Assembly: GCA_029986255.1 (NCBI GenBank)
Contig: DALTYD010000010.1
Coordinates: 1-27,062 of the forward strand
Source: Methanocorpusculum sp.
GTDB lineage: Archaea; Halobacteriota; Methanomicrobia; Methanomicrobiales; Methanocorpusculaceae
Length of the DNA stretch: 27,062 nt
Direction: 5' to 3'
Within the stretch, counting starts at the first letter, position 1. Each line of letters opens with the position of its first letter. Positions 8,851 through 17,444 of this stretch are shown here, piece by piece. The notes below the pieces were generated by a model. That model saw only the letters and a program-made list of their open reading frames with translations, was not told the DNA's origin and did no database searches. The translations under genes and the position numbers were made by a program.

Positions 8851-10113
8851 CTATTGCATAATTAGGAAAACATTATGTCTTTCTGCTGAACTGCAGTCTC
8901 TGTTACGTCCGATCTTTACAGTTATAAGTACTTTTGTAAAGTCCTCTGTGTAAATTATTGTTCGCTGTTCGCGGGTAGCATTCATCCCTGCCTCTCTACA
9001 AACTTCCTTGAGTTCTGATCCATCTAGACTTTGGCCTTTTTTTCAATTTCTGAAAGTGACACAGTCTTTTTGAGTTTCATCTTTTTTTGTGTGAATTTCA
9101 AGAATTTTCTTTTTTTCTCCGCATCTGGTAGCGTAAACTTAATTGTGCGTTCCAATCGTCCTGGATGAAGCAAGGCTTTTTCAAGAATGTCGATGCGGTT
9201 GGTTGCACCTATTACCATAACATTTCCACATATTTTGGATTTCCCCGTTCAGCAAGTATTTGTACAAGTGTTCTGTTGCTCTCATAAGAACAGGGAGACT
9301 GGGTATCGTTTTCGCATGCTGCACCAATAGCATCTCTATCTCATTGGTGGATATAATAGCTTATGCCTGTTCTCTGGCAAGTTGAAACAGTTCGTGTACT
9401 AATCTTTCACCTTCTACGATGACGTCTGGGTGAGTTCTGATCCTATCATGTAGTAAATGTTGTCCCTGTATGATATGCGCGATGTTTTGGCAAACAGTGT
9501 TTTATCCTGTTCCTGATGGGCCGAACATAAAAATTTCTTTGTTGGGGAATTTCCAAACAGTTTCAAACAATTGAGTTGTGAGTTAATGGTTAATTCTACT
9601 GATTCGTCAAGCACTTGTTTTTGATAATCTAGACCATCAATATCGTCTTAGATAATGTCTGATGTATTCACAACGTACATTGCAAACACCTGGCTCTTCT
9701 ATTTTTTTGGAAGAATCTATACAATGCGAAAAGATTGTGGGTGCCTGTCACAACGTGTTCCGGTCATGGTATCTTTTGGATCTACTTTTTTACGGACCCG
9801 TGAAAGAAATTGTGCTCCCGTGGAACTTTGAATTACTCATGGATATCGTCAATAAACTGCTTCGATTGTTCCAAGAATTAGTGGTAGACTGCGATAGTTG
9901 TTGAGTTTATCGGGCAATTTCTTTATTTCTTGTTTGTACTGCTTTCTCCGTGATTCTGCCTCTACAATCTTGAGCTGAAGTTGTTGTATTTGTTCGCGGA
10001 TTTCAAAGTTTCTGCTCTCATGGGCAATGTTTGTTTTATGATGCTGGTAAGTTCGCTTTTCTTTATGGATAGATTTTCTTTTCCGATCGTTTTTTGGGGA
10101 TTTTGTATCCCAT
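8851..10113 (-). pseudogene. Decayed proteasome-activating nucleotidase (PAN)
   Basis: PAN is the hexameric AAA+ ATPase that unfolds substrates for the archaeal 20S proteasome. Pieces of it can be followed in order along the minus strand in changing frames: a coiled coil (REQIQQLQLKIVEAE) leading into LPLILGTIEAV; GTRCDRHPQSFRIV; DIDGLDYQKQVLDESVEL; a P-loop GPSGTG-KTLFAKT; GERLVHELFQLAREQA; a ruined Walker B (ISTNEIE); VIGATNRIDIL followed by LLHPGRLERTIKFTLPD; and GSELKEVCREAGMNATREQR with EDFTKVL. In-frame stops include those at 9849-9851, 9717-9719, 9699-9701 and 9648-9650; an extra base near 9504 splits the P-loop before its lysine, and further frameshifts follow. The normal C-terminal proteasome-docking tail is not visible. 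Ends are approximate. The gene cannot make a functional ATPase. It lies head-to-head with MBF1. Confidence 0.9.
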
Positions 10114-10271
10114 ATTCACGATGAGGTAGTATTCGGTATTTCTGACCTGGAAAATTATGGGTATATCTGTGTATCTTAGAAAAATAACTTCTTACATGGA
10201 TTTTTTATTTTTGAGATCCGGAATAATTTTTCAAAATGTATTGGTATCCGAATTGTTAATGAGGTAGAAAT

Positions 10272-10280
10272 GGAATATAG
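10272..10280 (+). promoter_or_regulatory. Candidate TATA element for MBF1
   Basis: GGAATATAG lies about 20-26 bases before the MBF1 ATG. Together with the lack of a Shine-Dalgarno sequence this would suit a leaderless or near-leaderless transcript. The match is weak. Confidence 0.25.
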
Positions 10281-10297
10281 AGTATGATGAATTTATC

Positions 10298-10813
10298 ATG
10301 CAAATAGAATACTGTGAGTTATGTGGGACCTCTCTCACCAAAAAGGGAAAATTGGTGCAGATTGAAGGTGCCAAACCGATGAGGGTTTGTGATAAATGTG
10401 CTAAACTCGGTACGGAGGTCCAGGTATCGAAACCTGCATCTACTGGATTTGGCAGGACGTCAGTCTTGCACAGAGGGTTAGTGCATGCCTCCTCAACTGC
10501 GATACCTCGTAAGCGTGATATGTTTGATTATATGGAAGGTGATATTGTTGAGGATTTTTCAAAACGCATTGCATCAGCACGACAAGCAAAGGGTTTTTCT
10601 CAGAAAGATCTTGCTTTCGTTTTGAAGATGCAGGAAGGCGATATTAAAAAATTGGAACGTGGAGAAAGAGAACCTACTGAGGTGGAACGCAAAAAGCTTG
10701 AGGCAGAACTTGATATTAAGCTTTTGGATAGAGACGGAGGTTCCAATGTTTTTCAGTCCGGAAACGTTTCAACAACGACATTTGGTGATATTCTCCAGAT
10801 AAAACGGAAATAA
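10298..10813 (+). CDS. Multiprotein bridging factor MBF1
   Basis: This 171-residue protein is the archaeal MBF1 homologue, a conserved DNA/RNA-associated factor of the basal transcription or translation apparatus. An N-terminal zinc ribbon has paired cysteines at 6/9 and 31/34 (YCELCG and RVCDKCAK). A linker leads to a Cro/C1-type helix-turn-helix around residues 88-140, with ASARQAKGFSQKDLA and KKLERGEREPTEVE. Length is typical of archaeal MBF1. The next gene, tpiA, begins 16 bases after its stop, so the two may be co-transcribed. It is divergent from the ruined PAN gene; this closeness probably reflects an older intact gene pair, which is inference. Confidence 0.93.
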   Translation: MQIEYCELCGTSLTKKGKLVQIEGAKPMRVCDKCAKLGTEVQVSKPASTGFGRTSVLHRGLVHASSTAIPRKRDMFDYMEGDIVEDFSKRIASARQAKGFSQKDLAFVLKMQEGDIKKLERGEREPTEVERKKLEAELDIKLLDRDGGSNVFQSGNVSTTTFGDILQIKRK

Positions 10814-10829
10814 ACGAAACAAATTGATC

Positions 10830-11495
10830 ATGGTACCTCCTCTTATCCTTATTAATTTTAAATCGTATCGTGAAGGATCCGGAAACAATGCGGCTCAGAT
10901 TTGTTCTGCTGCTGAGACTGTAATGCAGGAATCTGGTGTGATCATCGGGGTTGCTCCGCAGTTTACTGAGCTGCATCAGTTCTGCAAGCATTATGATATT
11001 CCAGTGTATTCACAACACATCGATCCTATTGAGGGAGCGTTTACTGGGCATATCCCTGCATTTACCGTTCGGGAAGCAGGCTGCACAGGAACGCTGATCA
11101 ATCATTCTGAGCGATGTCTGTCAATTGCGGATATTGAGGCGACAGTTACTGCGGCAAAAATCCATCAATTAGAATCAGTAGTTTGTACAAATAATGTTGC
11201 TGTTTCTGCTGCGGTTGCTTTATTTGCTCCTACTTATATTGCGATTGAACCCCCAGAACTAATTGGATCTGGTATCTCTGTTGCAAAGACCGAACCTGAT
11301 ATTATATTAGGCACAGTTGATGCAGTGAATCGGATAAACTCAGAGGTGCACGTACTGTGTGGTGCGGGTATCCAGTCAGGCGAGTGTGTGAAAAATGCTC
11401 TCTCACTTGGTACTGATGGTGTTCTTATTGCATCCAGTGTGGTGAAAGCACAGGATCCTGAGATTGCGCTATGGGATCTTGTGTCTTTGCTATGA
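10830..11495 (+). CDS. tpiA: Triosephosphate isomerase (archaeal type)
   Basis: The enzyme interconverts glyceraldehyde 3-phosphate and dihydroxyacetone phosphate in glycolysis and gluconeogenesis; the latter also feeds glycerol-1-phosphate and so ether-lipid synthesis. The 221-residue product has the short archaeal length. Catalytic residues are visible: Asn9 and Lys11 in INFKSY, His92 in INHSER, and Glu140 in IAIEPPELIG; the phosphate-gripping loop is GSGISVAK near 146-153. The start is set at ATG 10830; a TTG six bases earlier is in frame but adds only two residues. It follows MBF1 closely without a clear Shine-Dalgarno sequence. A T-tract immediately follows its stop. Confidence 0.95.
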   Translation: MVPPLILINFKSYREGSGNNAAQICSAAETVMQESGVIIGVAPQFTELHQFCKHYDIPVYSQHIDPIEGAFTGHIPAFTVREAGCTGTLINHSERCLSIADIEATVTAAKIHQLESVVCTNNVAVSAAVALFAPTYIAIEPPELIGSGISVAKTEPDIILGTVDAVNRINSEVHVLCGAGIQSGECVKNALSLGTDGVLIASSVVKAQDPEIALWDLVSLL

Positions 11496-11496
11496 A

Positions 11497-11519
11497 TTTT
11501 TTTGGGATTATTTATTTTG
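11497..11519 (+). terminator. T-rich candidate terminator after tpiA
   Basis: Seven T residues begin two bases after the tpiA stop, followed by a further T-rich run. It lacks a stem and fits archaeal intrinsic termination, ending the MBF1-tpiA unit before uvrB. Confidence 0.4.
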
Positions 11520-11562
11520 TGTTATTCTCAGAAAAACATTTTTTGCAGTTTCTATCACCCTT

Positions 11563-11592
11563 TTGCATCTCCATATCTGCCGATTGCATCTC
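11563..11592. repeat. Direct repeat upstream of uvrB
   Basis: TTGCATCTC occurs at 11563-11571 and again at 11584-11592, with starts 21 bases apart, close to two turns of the helix. The second copy lies about 28 bases before the uvrB ATG, where a regulator or the basal factors would bind. It could be an operator half-site pair or coincidence. Confidence 0.3.
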
Positions 11593-11619
11593 TATCATCC
11601 TAATAACTAATACTGAATC

Positions 11620-13575
11620 ATGCCTAGATCAATAATGCAGATGTCAGAAACTTTTGAACTTATTTCATCTTTTTCCCCTCGTGGCTCACAGCTGGAGGCA
11701 ATTTCTGAGTTGACTGCAGGAATTCGGGCCGGTGAACAGTATCAAACACTTTTAGGGGTGACTGGGTCTGGTAAAACATTTACAATTGCCAATGTTATTC
11801 AAAACGTTCAGAAACCAACCCTTGTTCTTGCCCACAATAAAACTCTAGCGGCTCAACTTTACAATGAGTTCAAGGAGTTTTTCCCGAACAACCATGTGGA
11901 ATACTTTGTTTCTTACTATGATTACTATCAACCAGAATCCTATATTGCAAAAAAAGATCAATACATTGAAAAAGACGCCCAAATTAACCAGAAGATTGAA
12001 ATGATGCGCCTTGCGGCAACTGCTTCACTTCTCTCTCATCGTGATACGATTGTTGTTGCTTCGGTTTCCTGTATTTATGGTCTTGGTAACCCTGAGAATT
12101 TTTGCAATCTTGGATTTGAATTGCGATGTGGTCAGCAGATATCTCGTCGTGATATCATGAAAAAGTTAATGTCTATCCTCTTTGAAAGAAACGATCTTGA
12201 ACTTATTCCCGGACGATTCCGTGTTAAGGGGGATACGATTGATCTCATTCCTGGCTATTTCAATTCGATTATTCGAATCGAAATGTTTGGAGATGAGATT
12301 GATCGCATATCTGAGATTGACAAAAATACTGGTAAGGAAAAAGAGCGACTAGACTATTTCTATGTGTATCCAGCTCGCCATTTTGTCATGCCTGACTCTG
12401 AGATCCAGCGGAGCCTATCATCGATTCGTGCAGAACTTGACTATGTTCTTGCAGCAGGCCATCTTGACACTCTCTCAGCACATCGCTTAAAACAGAGAAC
12501 TGAGTATGATCTTGAGATGATTGAGGAGACGGGTTCTTGTAAGGGCATTGAAAATTATTCCCGTCATTTTGATGATCGGATCGTGGGAGAAAAACCATTC
12601 TGCCTTCTGGATTATTTCCCTCGCGAATTTTTGATGGTTATTGATGAAAGTCATCAGTCACTTCCCCAGATACGAGGTATGTACAACAGTGATCATTCTC
12701 GGAAGCTTTCCCTCGTTGAATATGGATTCCGACTTCCGAGTGCATTTGACAACAGACCCCTAACGTTCCAGGAATTTGAAAATTACATGCATCAGGTCAT
12801 TTTTGTTTCAGCAACGCCGGGAGAATATGAACTTTCTCATTCCAATGGTGTTGTGGAACAAGTTATTCGGCCAACTGGTCTTGTAGATCCGATTGTGAAA
12901 ATTAGGCCTATTGCTGGACAGACAGATGATATCATCCGAGAGATCCATGCAGTAATTAATCGAGGTTATCGTGCTCTTCTTACCACACTGACAAAAAAGC
13001 TTGCAGAGGAATTAACTGAGTTTCTTGTACAACATGGTATTAAGGCCCGCTATCTCCACTCGGAGATCCAGGCCCTTGAACGTATCGAGTTGATCCGTCA
13101 ATTGAGACTTGGTTTATTTGATGTATTAGTCGGTATCAATCTTCTGCGTGAAGGTCTTGACATTCCTGAGATTGGGTTTATTGGTATTCTTGATGCTGAT
13201 AAAGAAGGTTTTCTTCGTGACTCTCGTAGTCTGATCCAGATCATCGGACGAGCCGCTCGGAATGCTGATTCCTGTGTTGTTCTTTACGCCGACAATTTTA
13301 CTGAATCGATGCGTGTTGCAATGTTTGAGACTTTACGCAGACGTGAGATACAACTTGCGTTCAACGCGAAACACGGTATTATTCCAAAAACCATCACAAA
13401 ACCGATACGTAAGAAGGAGGTTGAGATAAAAGATATAAAACATCTACAAAAATCAGACCTTCCAAATCTTATAATCGAACTTGAGACCGAGATGAAGGCA
13501 GCTGCCAGTTCCCTGGATTTTGAACGTGCAATTGAAATCCGAGATATGATCAAGGGATTGCGAGACGTTTCCTAA
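11620..13575 (+). CDS. uvrB: UvrABC excision repair subunit UvrB
   Basis: UvrB is the damage-verifying helicase-like core of bacterial-type nucleotide excision repair; it receives DNA from UvrA and recruits UvrC. The 651-residue product has all landmarks in order: Walker A GVTGSGKT (Lys52), the beta-hairpin YYDYYQPESYI that probes the damaged strand, the DESH helicase box in MVIDESHQSLPQIRGMY, helicase motif LREGLDIPEI with QIIGRAARN, and a C-terminal UVR domain (FERAIEIRDMIKGL) that contacts UvrC. In-frame ATGs at 11635 and 11641 also fit, since conserved sequence begins near residue 12; no Shine-Dalgarno sequence decides between them. It stands alone; uvrA and uvrC are not in this window. 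Intact. Confidence 0.96.
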   Translation: MPRSIMQMSETFELISSFSPRGSQLEAISELTAGIRAGEQYQTLLGVTGSGKTFTIANVIQNVQKPTLVLAHNKTLAAQLYNEFKEFFPNNHVEYFVSYYDYYQPESYIAKKDQYIEKDAQINQKIEMMRLAATASLLSHRDTIVVASVSCIYGLGNPENFCNLGFELRCGQQISRRDIMKKLMSILFERNDLELIPGRFRVKGDTIDLIPGYFNSIIRIEMFGDEIDRISEIDKNTGKEKERLDYFYVYPARHFVMPDSEIQRSLSSIRAELDYVLAAGHLDTLSAHRLKQRTEYDLEMIEETGSCKGIENYSRHFDDRIVGEKPFCLLDYFPREFLMVIDESHQSLPQIRGMYNSDHSRKLSLVEYGFRLPSAFDNRPLTFQEFENYMHQVIFVSATPGEYELSHSNGVVEQVIRPTGLVDPIVKIRPIAGQTDDIIREIHAVINRGYRALLTTLTKKLAEELTEFLVQHGIKARYLHSEIQALERIELIRQLRLGLFDVLVGINLLREGLDIPEIGFIGILDADKEGFLRDSRSLIQIIGRAARNADSCVVLYADNFTESMRVAMFETLRRREIQLAFNAKHGIIPKTITKPIRKKEVEIKDIKHLQKSDLPNLIIELETEMKAAASSLDFERAIEIRDMIKGLRDVS

Positions 13576-13656
13576 CACTATCTCCCCATACCCTTTATGC
13601 AGTAATAGATCTCTCTCGAACTCTTAATAACCTTCTTTCAACTATAAATATATGTT

Positions 13657-15150
13657 ATGACTCTTGCACTCTTGTCGGTCTGGGATAAAACCGGTATCAT
13701 TGATCTAGGAAAAGCATTGGTAGATAAAAATATTGGTATTCTCAGTTCGGGTGGAACTGCAAAAACTCTTCGAGCTGCTGGAATCCCTGTTCAGGATTTG
13801 TCTCAGTACACTGGATTTCCTGAAATAATGAATGGTCGTGTGAAGACGTTGCACCCGAAAGTGCATGGAGGTTTGCTTGGCCGCCGTGGCACTGATGATG
13901 AGGTTATGCAGAAACATGCCATTGAAAGCATCGATATTCTCTGTGTTAATCTATATCCGTTTGAGGCGATGTCAAAAAGGAATCTCTCGTTCGATGAACT
14001 GATTGAATTTGTGGATATTGGTGGCCCCGCGATGATACGCGCCGCTGCTAAGAATTTTAAAGATGTTGCTGTGGTGGTGGATCCAAGTGACTATTCAATT
14101 GTGATTGATGCGGTCAATGGTGAAGGATTCACCTATGAGCAAAAGCTTGATCTTGCTGCAAAGGCATTTTCCCGAACTGCAGCATATGATGCTGCAATCT
14201 CAAACTATCTTAATAGTATTAATTCTGAGTTTCCTTCAACTTTCACAGTACAATTTTCTAATGGGCGCTCTCTTCGATATGGAGAGAACCCTCATCAAAA
14301 AGCTGCAGTATATGGAACGTCTGGTATTGCAGGTCAAATCGCTTTACAGGGTAAGGAGATGTCATATAACAATTATCTGGATGTGCAAGCAGCGGTTAGC
14401 CTTTGTCGCGAATTGCCTTCACCCGGAACTGTTATTGTGAAACATAACAATCCTTGTGGGGTTGCTACGGGTCCAACTCAACTTGAGTCGTATCTTAAAG
14501 CTCGAGATGTAGATCCCATCTCCGCTTATGGTTCAGTTGTGGCGATGAATAGCCAGGTTGGAAAAGATGTTGCAGATGCGATCTGCTCCACGTTTGTTGA
14601 GGTGCTCATTGCTCCGTCTTTTACTCCTGAGGCACGTGAGGTTCTGAAAATAAAGGAGAATTTACGAATTTTGGTCTTTCAACCTGAAGTTATGGCAGAT
14701 GAACTGCGGACGATTGATGGGGGTGTGTTGGTTCAGCGAACTCCAAAGTATGAGGAGGGCTGGACTGTTGTGTCAAAACGTGTTCCTACTGATTCTGAAA
14801 TTGCGGCGATGAAATTTGCTTGGAAAATTGTGAAATATGCAAAGAGCAATGCAATTGTCTACTCGAACTCAACTGAGCTGGTGGGTATTGGTGTCGGTCA
14901 GATGAATCGGGTGGATTCTGCTAAAATTGCTGTGATGAAAGCGAGGAAGTTTGGAAGAACAATGAAGGATACAGTTGTTGCCTCGGATGCGTTCTTACCG
15001 TTCTCTGATACGCTTGAGGTTGCAGCAGCGGCTGGGGCAACCGCTCTCATTCAACCAGGTGGTTCAATCCGTGATGCTGAGATTATTGCACGTGCTGATG
15101 AGCTTGGTATTGCAGTGGTGTTCACTGGTATCCGCCATTTTCGGCATTAA
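13657..15150 (+). CDS. purH: Bifunctional AICAR transformylase/IMP cyclohydrolase
   Basis: PurH performs the last two steps of IMP synthesis: formylation of AICAR with 10-formyl-tetrahydrofolate (or an archaeal analogue) and ring closure. The 497-residue product carries the cyclohydrolase domain first, with LLSVWDKTGI, SSGGTAKTL, NGRVKTLHPKVHGGLLGRR and a DIGGPAMIRAAAKN loop, then the transformylase domain with LRYGENPHQKAA, the catalytic KHNNPCG (Lys262, His263) and DPISAYGSVVA, ending near ALIQPGGSIRD. It is slightly shorter than many bacterial forms, but every motif is present. A TATA-like TATAAATA ends seven bases before the ATG, too near to act as its promoter in the usual geometry. Many archaea use PurP and PurO instead, so a fused PurH points to a Methanomicrobia-type lineage. 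Confidence 0.95.
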   Translation: MTLALLSVWDKTGIIDLGKALVDKNIGILSSGGTAKTLRAAGIPVQDLSQYTGFPEIMNGRVKTLHPKVHGGLLGRRGTDDEVMQKHAIESIDILCVNLYPFEAMSKRNLSFDELIEFVDIGGPAMIRAAAKNFKDVAVVVDPSDYSIVIDAVNGEGFTYEQKLDLAAKAFSRTAAYDAAISNYLNSINSEFPSTFTVQFSNGRSLRYGENPHQKAAVYGTSGIAGQIALQGKEMSYNNYLDVQAAVSLCRELPSPGTVIVKHNNPCGVATGPTQLESYLKARDVDPISAYGSVVAMNSQVGKDVADAICSTFVEVLIAPSFTPEAREVLKIKENLRILVFQPEVMADELRTIDGGVLVQRTPKYEEGWTVVSKRVPTDSEIAAMKFAWKIVKYAKSNAIVYSNSTELVGIGVGQMNRVDSAKIAVMKARKFGRTMKDTVVASDAFLPFSDTLEVAAAAGATALIQPGGSIRDAEIIARADELGIAVVFTGIRHFRH

Positions 15151-15278
15151 TCTTTTTAAACATTTTGCAGTGCGCTATTTTTCTTTTCTGACATTATTAA
15201 ACATTAATTTTTGATCATTTAAATATTAGATCATTAATTACATCTTAGAGATCATGCAATAGTATTCATATTTACAGA

Positions 15279-15822
15279 ATGGAGATGATACATTTTGCCT
15301 ATTGGTCTTCCAGAAATATTGCCATGTCTTTTGATTTTGCTAAAATGCGTCTTGTAGGTCATTGGATAGATTAGATAACTCTTACCATTTTATGTATTAT
15401 ACCAGTTATTGAATGGCTACTTCTGCTTGGTTTTACTGTTCGTGTGTGCTCCAGTGGTGGAGCAAACCTTGAGGAATGGATAAAGATGCTATCTGATGGT
15501 ATTTTGGTGTGGTTCATTGGTCTTGTTTTCTTCTTATTACTGTATTGTATCAATGAGCGTCTTGTTCATCATCGCCAATGTTATGCAGTTGGATCCAATT
15601 GCCATGATTGATGTCCATACAACTGTTACTGCCATGACGGAGTCTGTATGGATGTTCCATTTCTTTTTTTGCTTATTGCCCTTATCTATAAGTATTGTAT
15701 CTTCTTTGGCTCTTGTTAGGTTTGCAACGGAGAATAGTTTTGGTTCCGCATTTCGGATCATAGATCTATTTCGGATTATTTGCAAAATATTGGGAATCAT
15801 CGTTTTTTTCCAAATTGCATGA
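15279..15822 (+). pseudogene. Broken DUF4013 membrane protein gene
   Basis: The frame from ATG 15279 reads MSFDFAKMRLVGHWID, then a TAG stop at 15372-15374, and continues in the same frame with ITLTILCIIPVIEWLLLLG, GFTVRVCSSGGANLEEWIKM and DGILVWFIGLVFFLLL. A frameshift near 15550-15560 moves the reading to another frame, where LFIIANVMQLDP and SLALVRFATENSFGSAFRI follow until TGA at 15820. The pattern of GY-x-R, a DW/EW motif, GL-x-x-x-x-I-G-L and a RFA-x-E-x-S-x-G-A-F motif is that of the archaeal DUF4013 family of multi-pass membrane proteins, whose function is unknown. Intact relatives are somewhat longer, so the 3' end may be lost too. One stop and one shift imply recent inactivation. 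A sequencing error could explain either lesion, less likely both. Confidence 0.75.
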
Positions 15823-16082
15823 GTTTGCTGAGAATTGAGTTCACATATTTTTGTAAATTCCAAAAGACGAACTACATTTATTTTTGGATATCGTTGCTCT
15901 TATATATTTAATCAAGTAAGCATCAGAAAATAAGGATGAGTTACTAATGGATGATATGGGAAAAGGATATTTTTATAGACCAAAAGCATTTCAGTGTATC
16001 ATCTTTTTTAGAAGTAGAAGCACACAAAAAAGTTCATCATCTATCCCATTCTAAATTATAGAAGTTATAATTTTAAGATGGA
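15823..16082. other. Spacer before tRNA-Leu, with candidate TATA
   Basis: No protein-coding signal is seen. Close to the tRNA, AAATTATA at about 16053-16060 lies some 25 bases before the probable tRNA transcription start and is a reasonable archaeal TATA box. Confidence 0.4.
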
Positions 16083-16166
16083 GCGAGGGTTGCCAAGCCA
16101 GGTTAAAGGCGCAGGGTTTAGGACCCTGTCTCAAGGAGTTCATGGGTTCGAATCCCATCCCTCGCA
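16083..16166 (+). tRNA. tRNA-Leu (anticodon UAG)
   Basis: The 84-base sequence folds as a class II tRNA. The acceptor stem pairs GCGAGGG (16083-16089) with CCCTCGC (16159-16165), followed by discriminator A. The D stem pairs GCC with GGC. The anticodon stem pairs CAGGG (16112-16116) with CCCTG (16124-16128) around loop TTTAGGA, whose anticodon TAG (16119-16121) reads CUA and other CUN leucine codons. A long variable arm, as expected for leucine, precedes a T arm with stem ATGGG/CCCAT and loop TTCGAAT. CCA is not encoded and there is no intron. The transcript probably ends in the T-rich stretch that follows. Confidence 0.97.
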
Positions 16167-16496
16167 TTGTCTCTATTATTTTGTTTCTATCATTTTTCTC
16201 ATTTTCTGGAACCCTCCTCCTTTAAAGATGAGCTTGATCTTTTTCGAAGCTATAGGATTTTGTATCGTATCCTCATGATTGTTTGTTCTTAGGGTGGCAT
16301 CTCATATGATTTATGTGCGGTATAAGAGTTGAAGAATAGCTATTTCACGTCTGCGAGTAACGTGTTATTATTGTTCACATGGATGGTATGTTTGAAATAT
16401 AGACTGTCAAGTAGATGAATCGCATCTGCCTGTTTCTTGCACATCTCCCTGATGATATAATTTATTTGATCTAAGACAATATAATTAGCAACATCT
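16167..16496. other. Spacer between tRNA-Leu and btuC-like gene
   Basis: The first 35 bases are T-rich and could terminate the tRNA transcript. No gene for a corrinoid-binding protein (btuF) is present. On the minus strand, from about 16496 to 16340, an open frame reads LDQINYIIREMCKKQADAI and LLDSLYFKHTIHV; it looks somewhat protein-like, but its upstream part runs antisense through the permease gene and I cannot identify it. TATAATTTAT near 16456-16465 is a candidate promoter element for the Btu operon. Confidence 0.4.
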
Positions 16497-17444
16497 ATGT
16501 TGCCTCGTTCCATTTTTATTCTCCCGATTCTTTTTTTGCTGATGGTAGTCAGCATTTTTGCTACGACCTGCATCGGAGTTTCTGGTCTTTCTCTCTTTTC
16601 TTTTGACACAGATATGATTCAGAAAATACTGTTTGAGGTTCGACTTCCCCGTGTATGTAGTGCTGTGTTGGTTGGGCTTGGATTGGCTGCAGCGGGATGT
16701 GCAATGCAGGGTCTATTCCATAATTTGATGGCTGATCCTTACCTTCTTGGAACATCTTCTGGAGGATCTTTGGGAGCCGCGTGTGCAATTGTGTTTTTTG
16801 ATGGAATGTTTATGCCTATTTTTGCATTTTTTGGAGCAGTTCTTTCAACAATTGTGGTGTATATTATCTCTCTTCGGCATGGACGCGTTGCAGTCGAGGT
16901 ACTACTTTTATCAGGTATCACTGTATCACTGTTTTTATCGGCGATGCTGTCATTTCTCATGTATATTTCCGGAAATTCTCTGCGTCAGATTATGTTTTGG
17001 ATGATGGGTGGATTCTGGAATGTGTACTGGGATGATGTGCTTTTGGGTCTTTTAATTCTTGTAGCAAGTCTTGTGATGCTTGTGTTTTCTCGTGATTTGA
17101 ATGTTATGACCCTCGGAGAAGAAGAGGCATTACATCTTGGAGTGAATACTGAAAAAACAAAAAGAATTCTTTTGTTGCTCTCATCATTTATCACAAGCAT
17201 TTCTGTTTCGATATCTGGGTGCATTGGTTTTGTAGGTTTAATAATTCCTCATATTATGCGAGTTTTAACTGGACCGGATCACAGAGTTCTTCTACTTGCC
17301 TCAATGATGGCGGGAGCGACTCTCCTTATGTGGGCTGATACAATTGCACGGATACTTCCTGTTGAAATTCCAGTTGGAATTATTACAGCATTCTTGGGTG
17401 CACCATTCTTTATTTATCTTTTGCGGAGGAGGTTACAGATATGA
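16497..17444 (+). CDS. btuC: BtuC/FecCD-type ABC transporter permease
   Basis: This 315-residue membrane protein is a permease of the FecCD family that carries corrinoids or iron chelates. Recognisable elements are LPRVCSAVLVGLGLAAAGCA followed by MQGLFHNLMADPYLLG (the family's QxxxRNPLADPxxLG), the cytoplasmic coupling-helix stretch LGEEEALHLGVN, and GCIGFVGLIIPHIMR near the end. About nine to ten membrane helices are expected. The stop overlaps the start of the ATPase gene (ATGA), so the pair is co-translated. Corrinoid is the likeliest substrate because the partner ATPase resembles archaeal BtuD and methanogens need corrinoids; iron chelate is possible. No binding-protein gene is adjacent. 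No Shine-Dalgarno sequence is seen. Confidence 0.85.
   Translation: MLPRSIFILPILFLLMVVSIFATTCIGVSGLSLFSFDTDMIQKILFEVRLPRVCSAVLVGLGLAAAGCAMQGLFHNLMADPYLLGTSSGGSLGAACAIVFFDGMFMPIFAFFGAVLSTIVVYIISLRHGRVAVEVLLLSGITVSLFLSAMLSFLMYISGNSLRQIMFWMMGGFWNVYWDDVLLGLLILVASLVMLVFSRDLNVMTLGEEEALHLGVNTEKTKRILLLLSSFITSISVSISGCIGFVGLIIPHIMRVLTGPDHRVLLLASMMAGATLLMWADTIARILPVEIPVGIITAFLGAPFFIYLLRRRLQI

Noticed and set aside
9662..9904. Plus-strand open frame inside the PAN remnant
   Set aside because: It is antisense to PAN fragments and matches nothing; it exists because the region has decayed.
16340..16609. Minus-strand open frame before and across btuC
   Set aside because: Part is antisense to the permease; the remaining stretch looks faintly protein-like but cannot be identified, so it is described only in the spacer entry.
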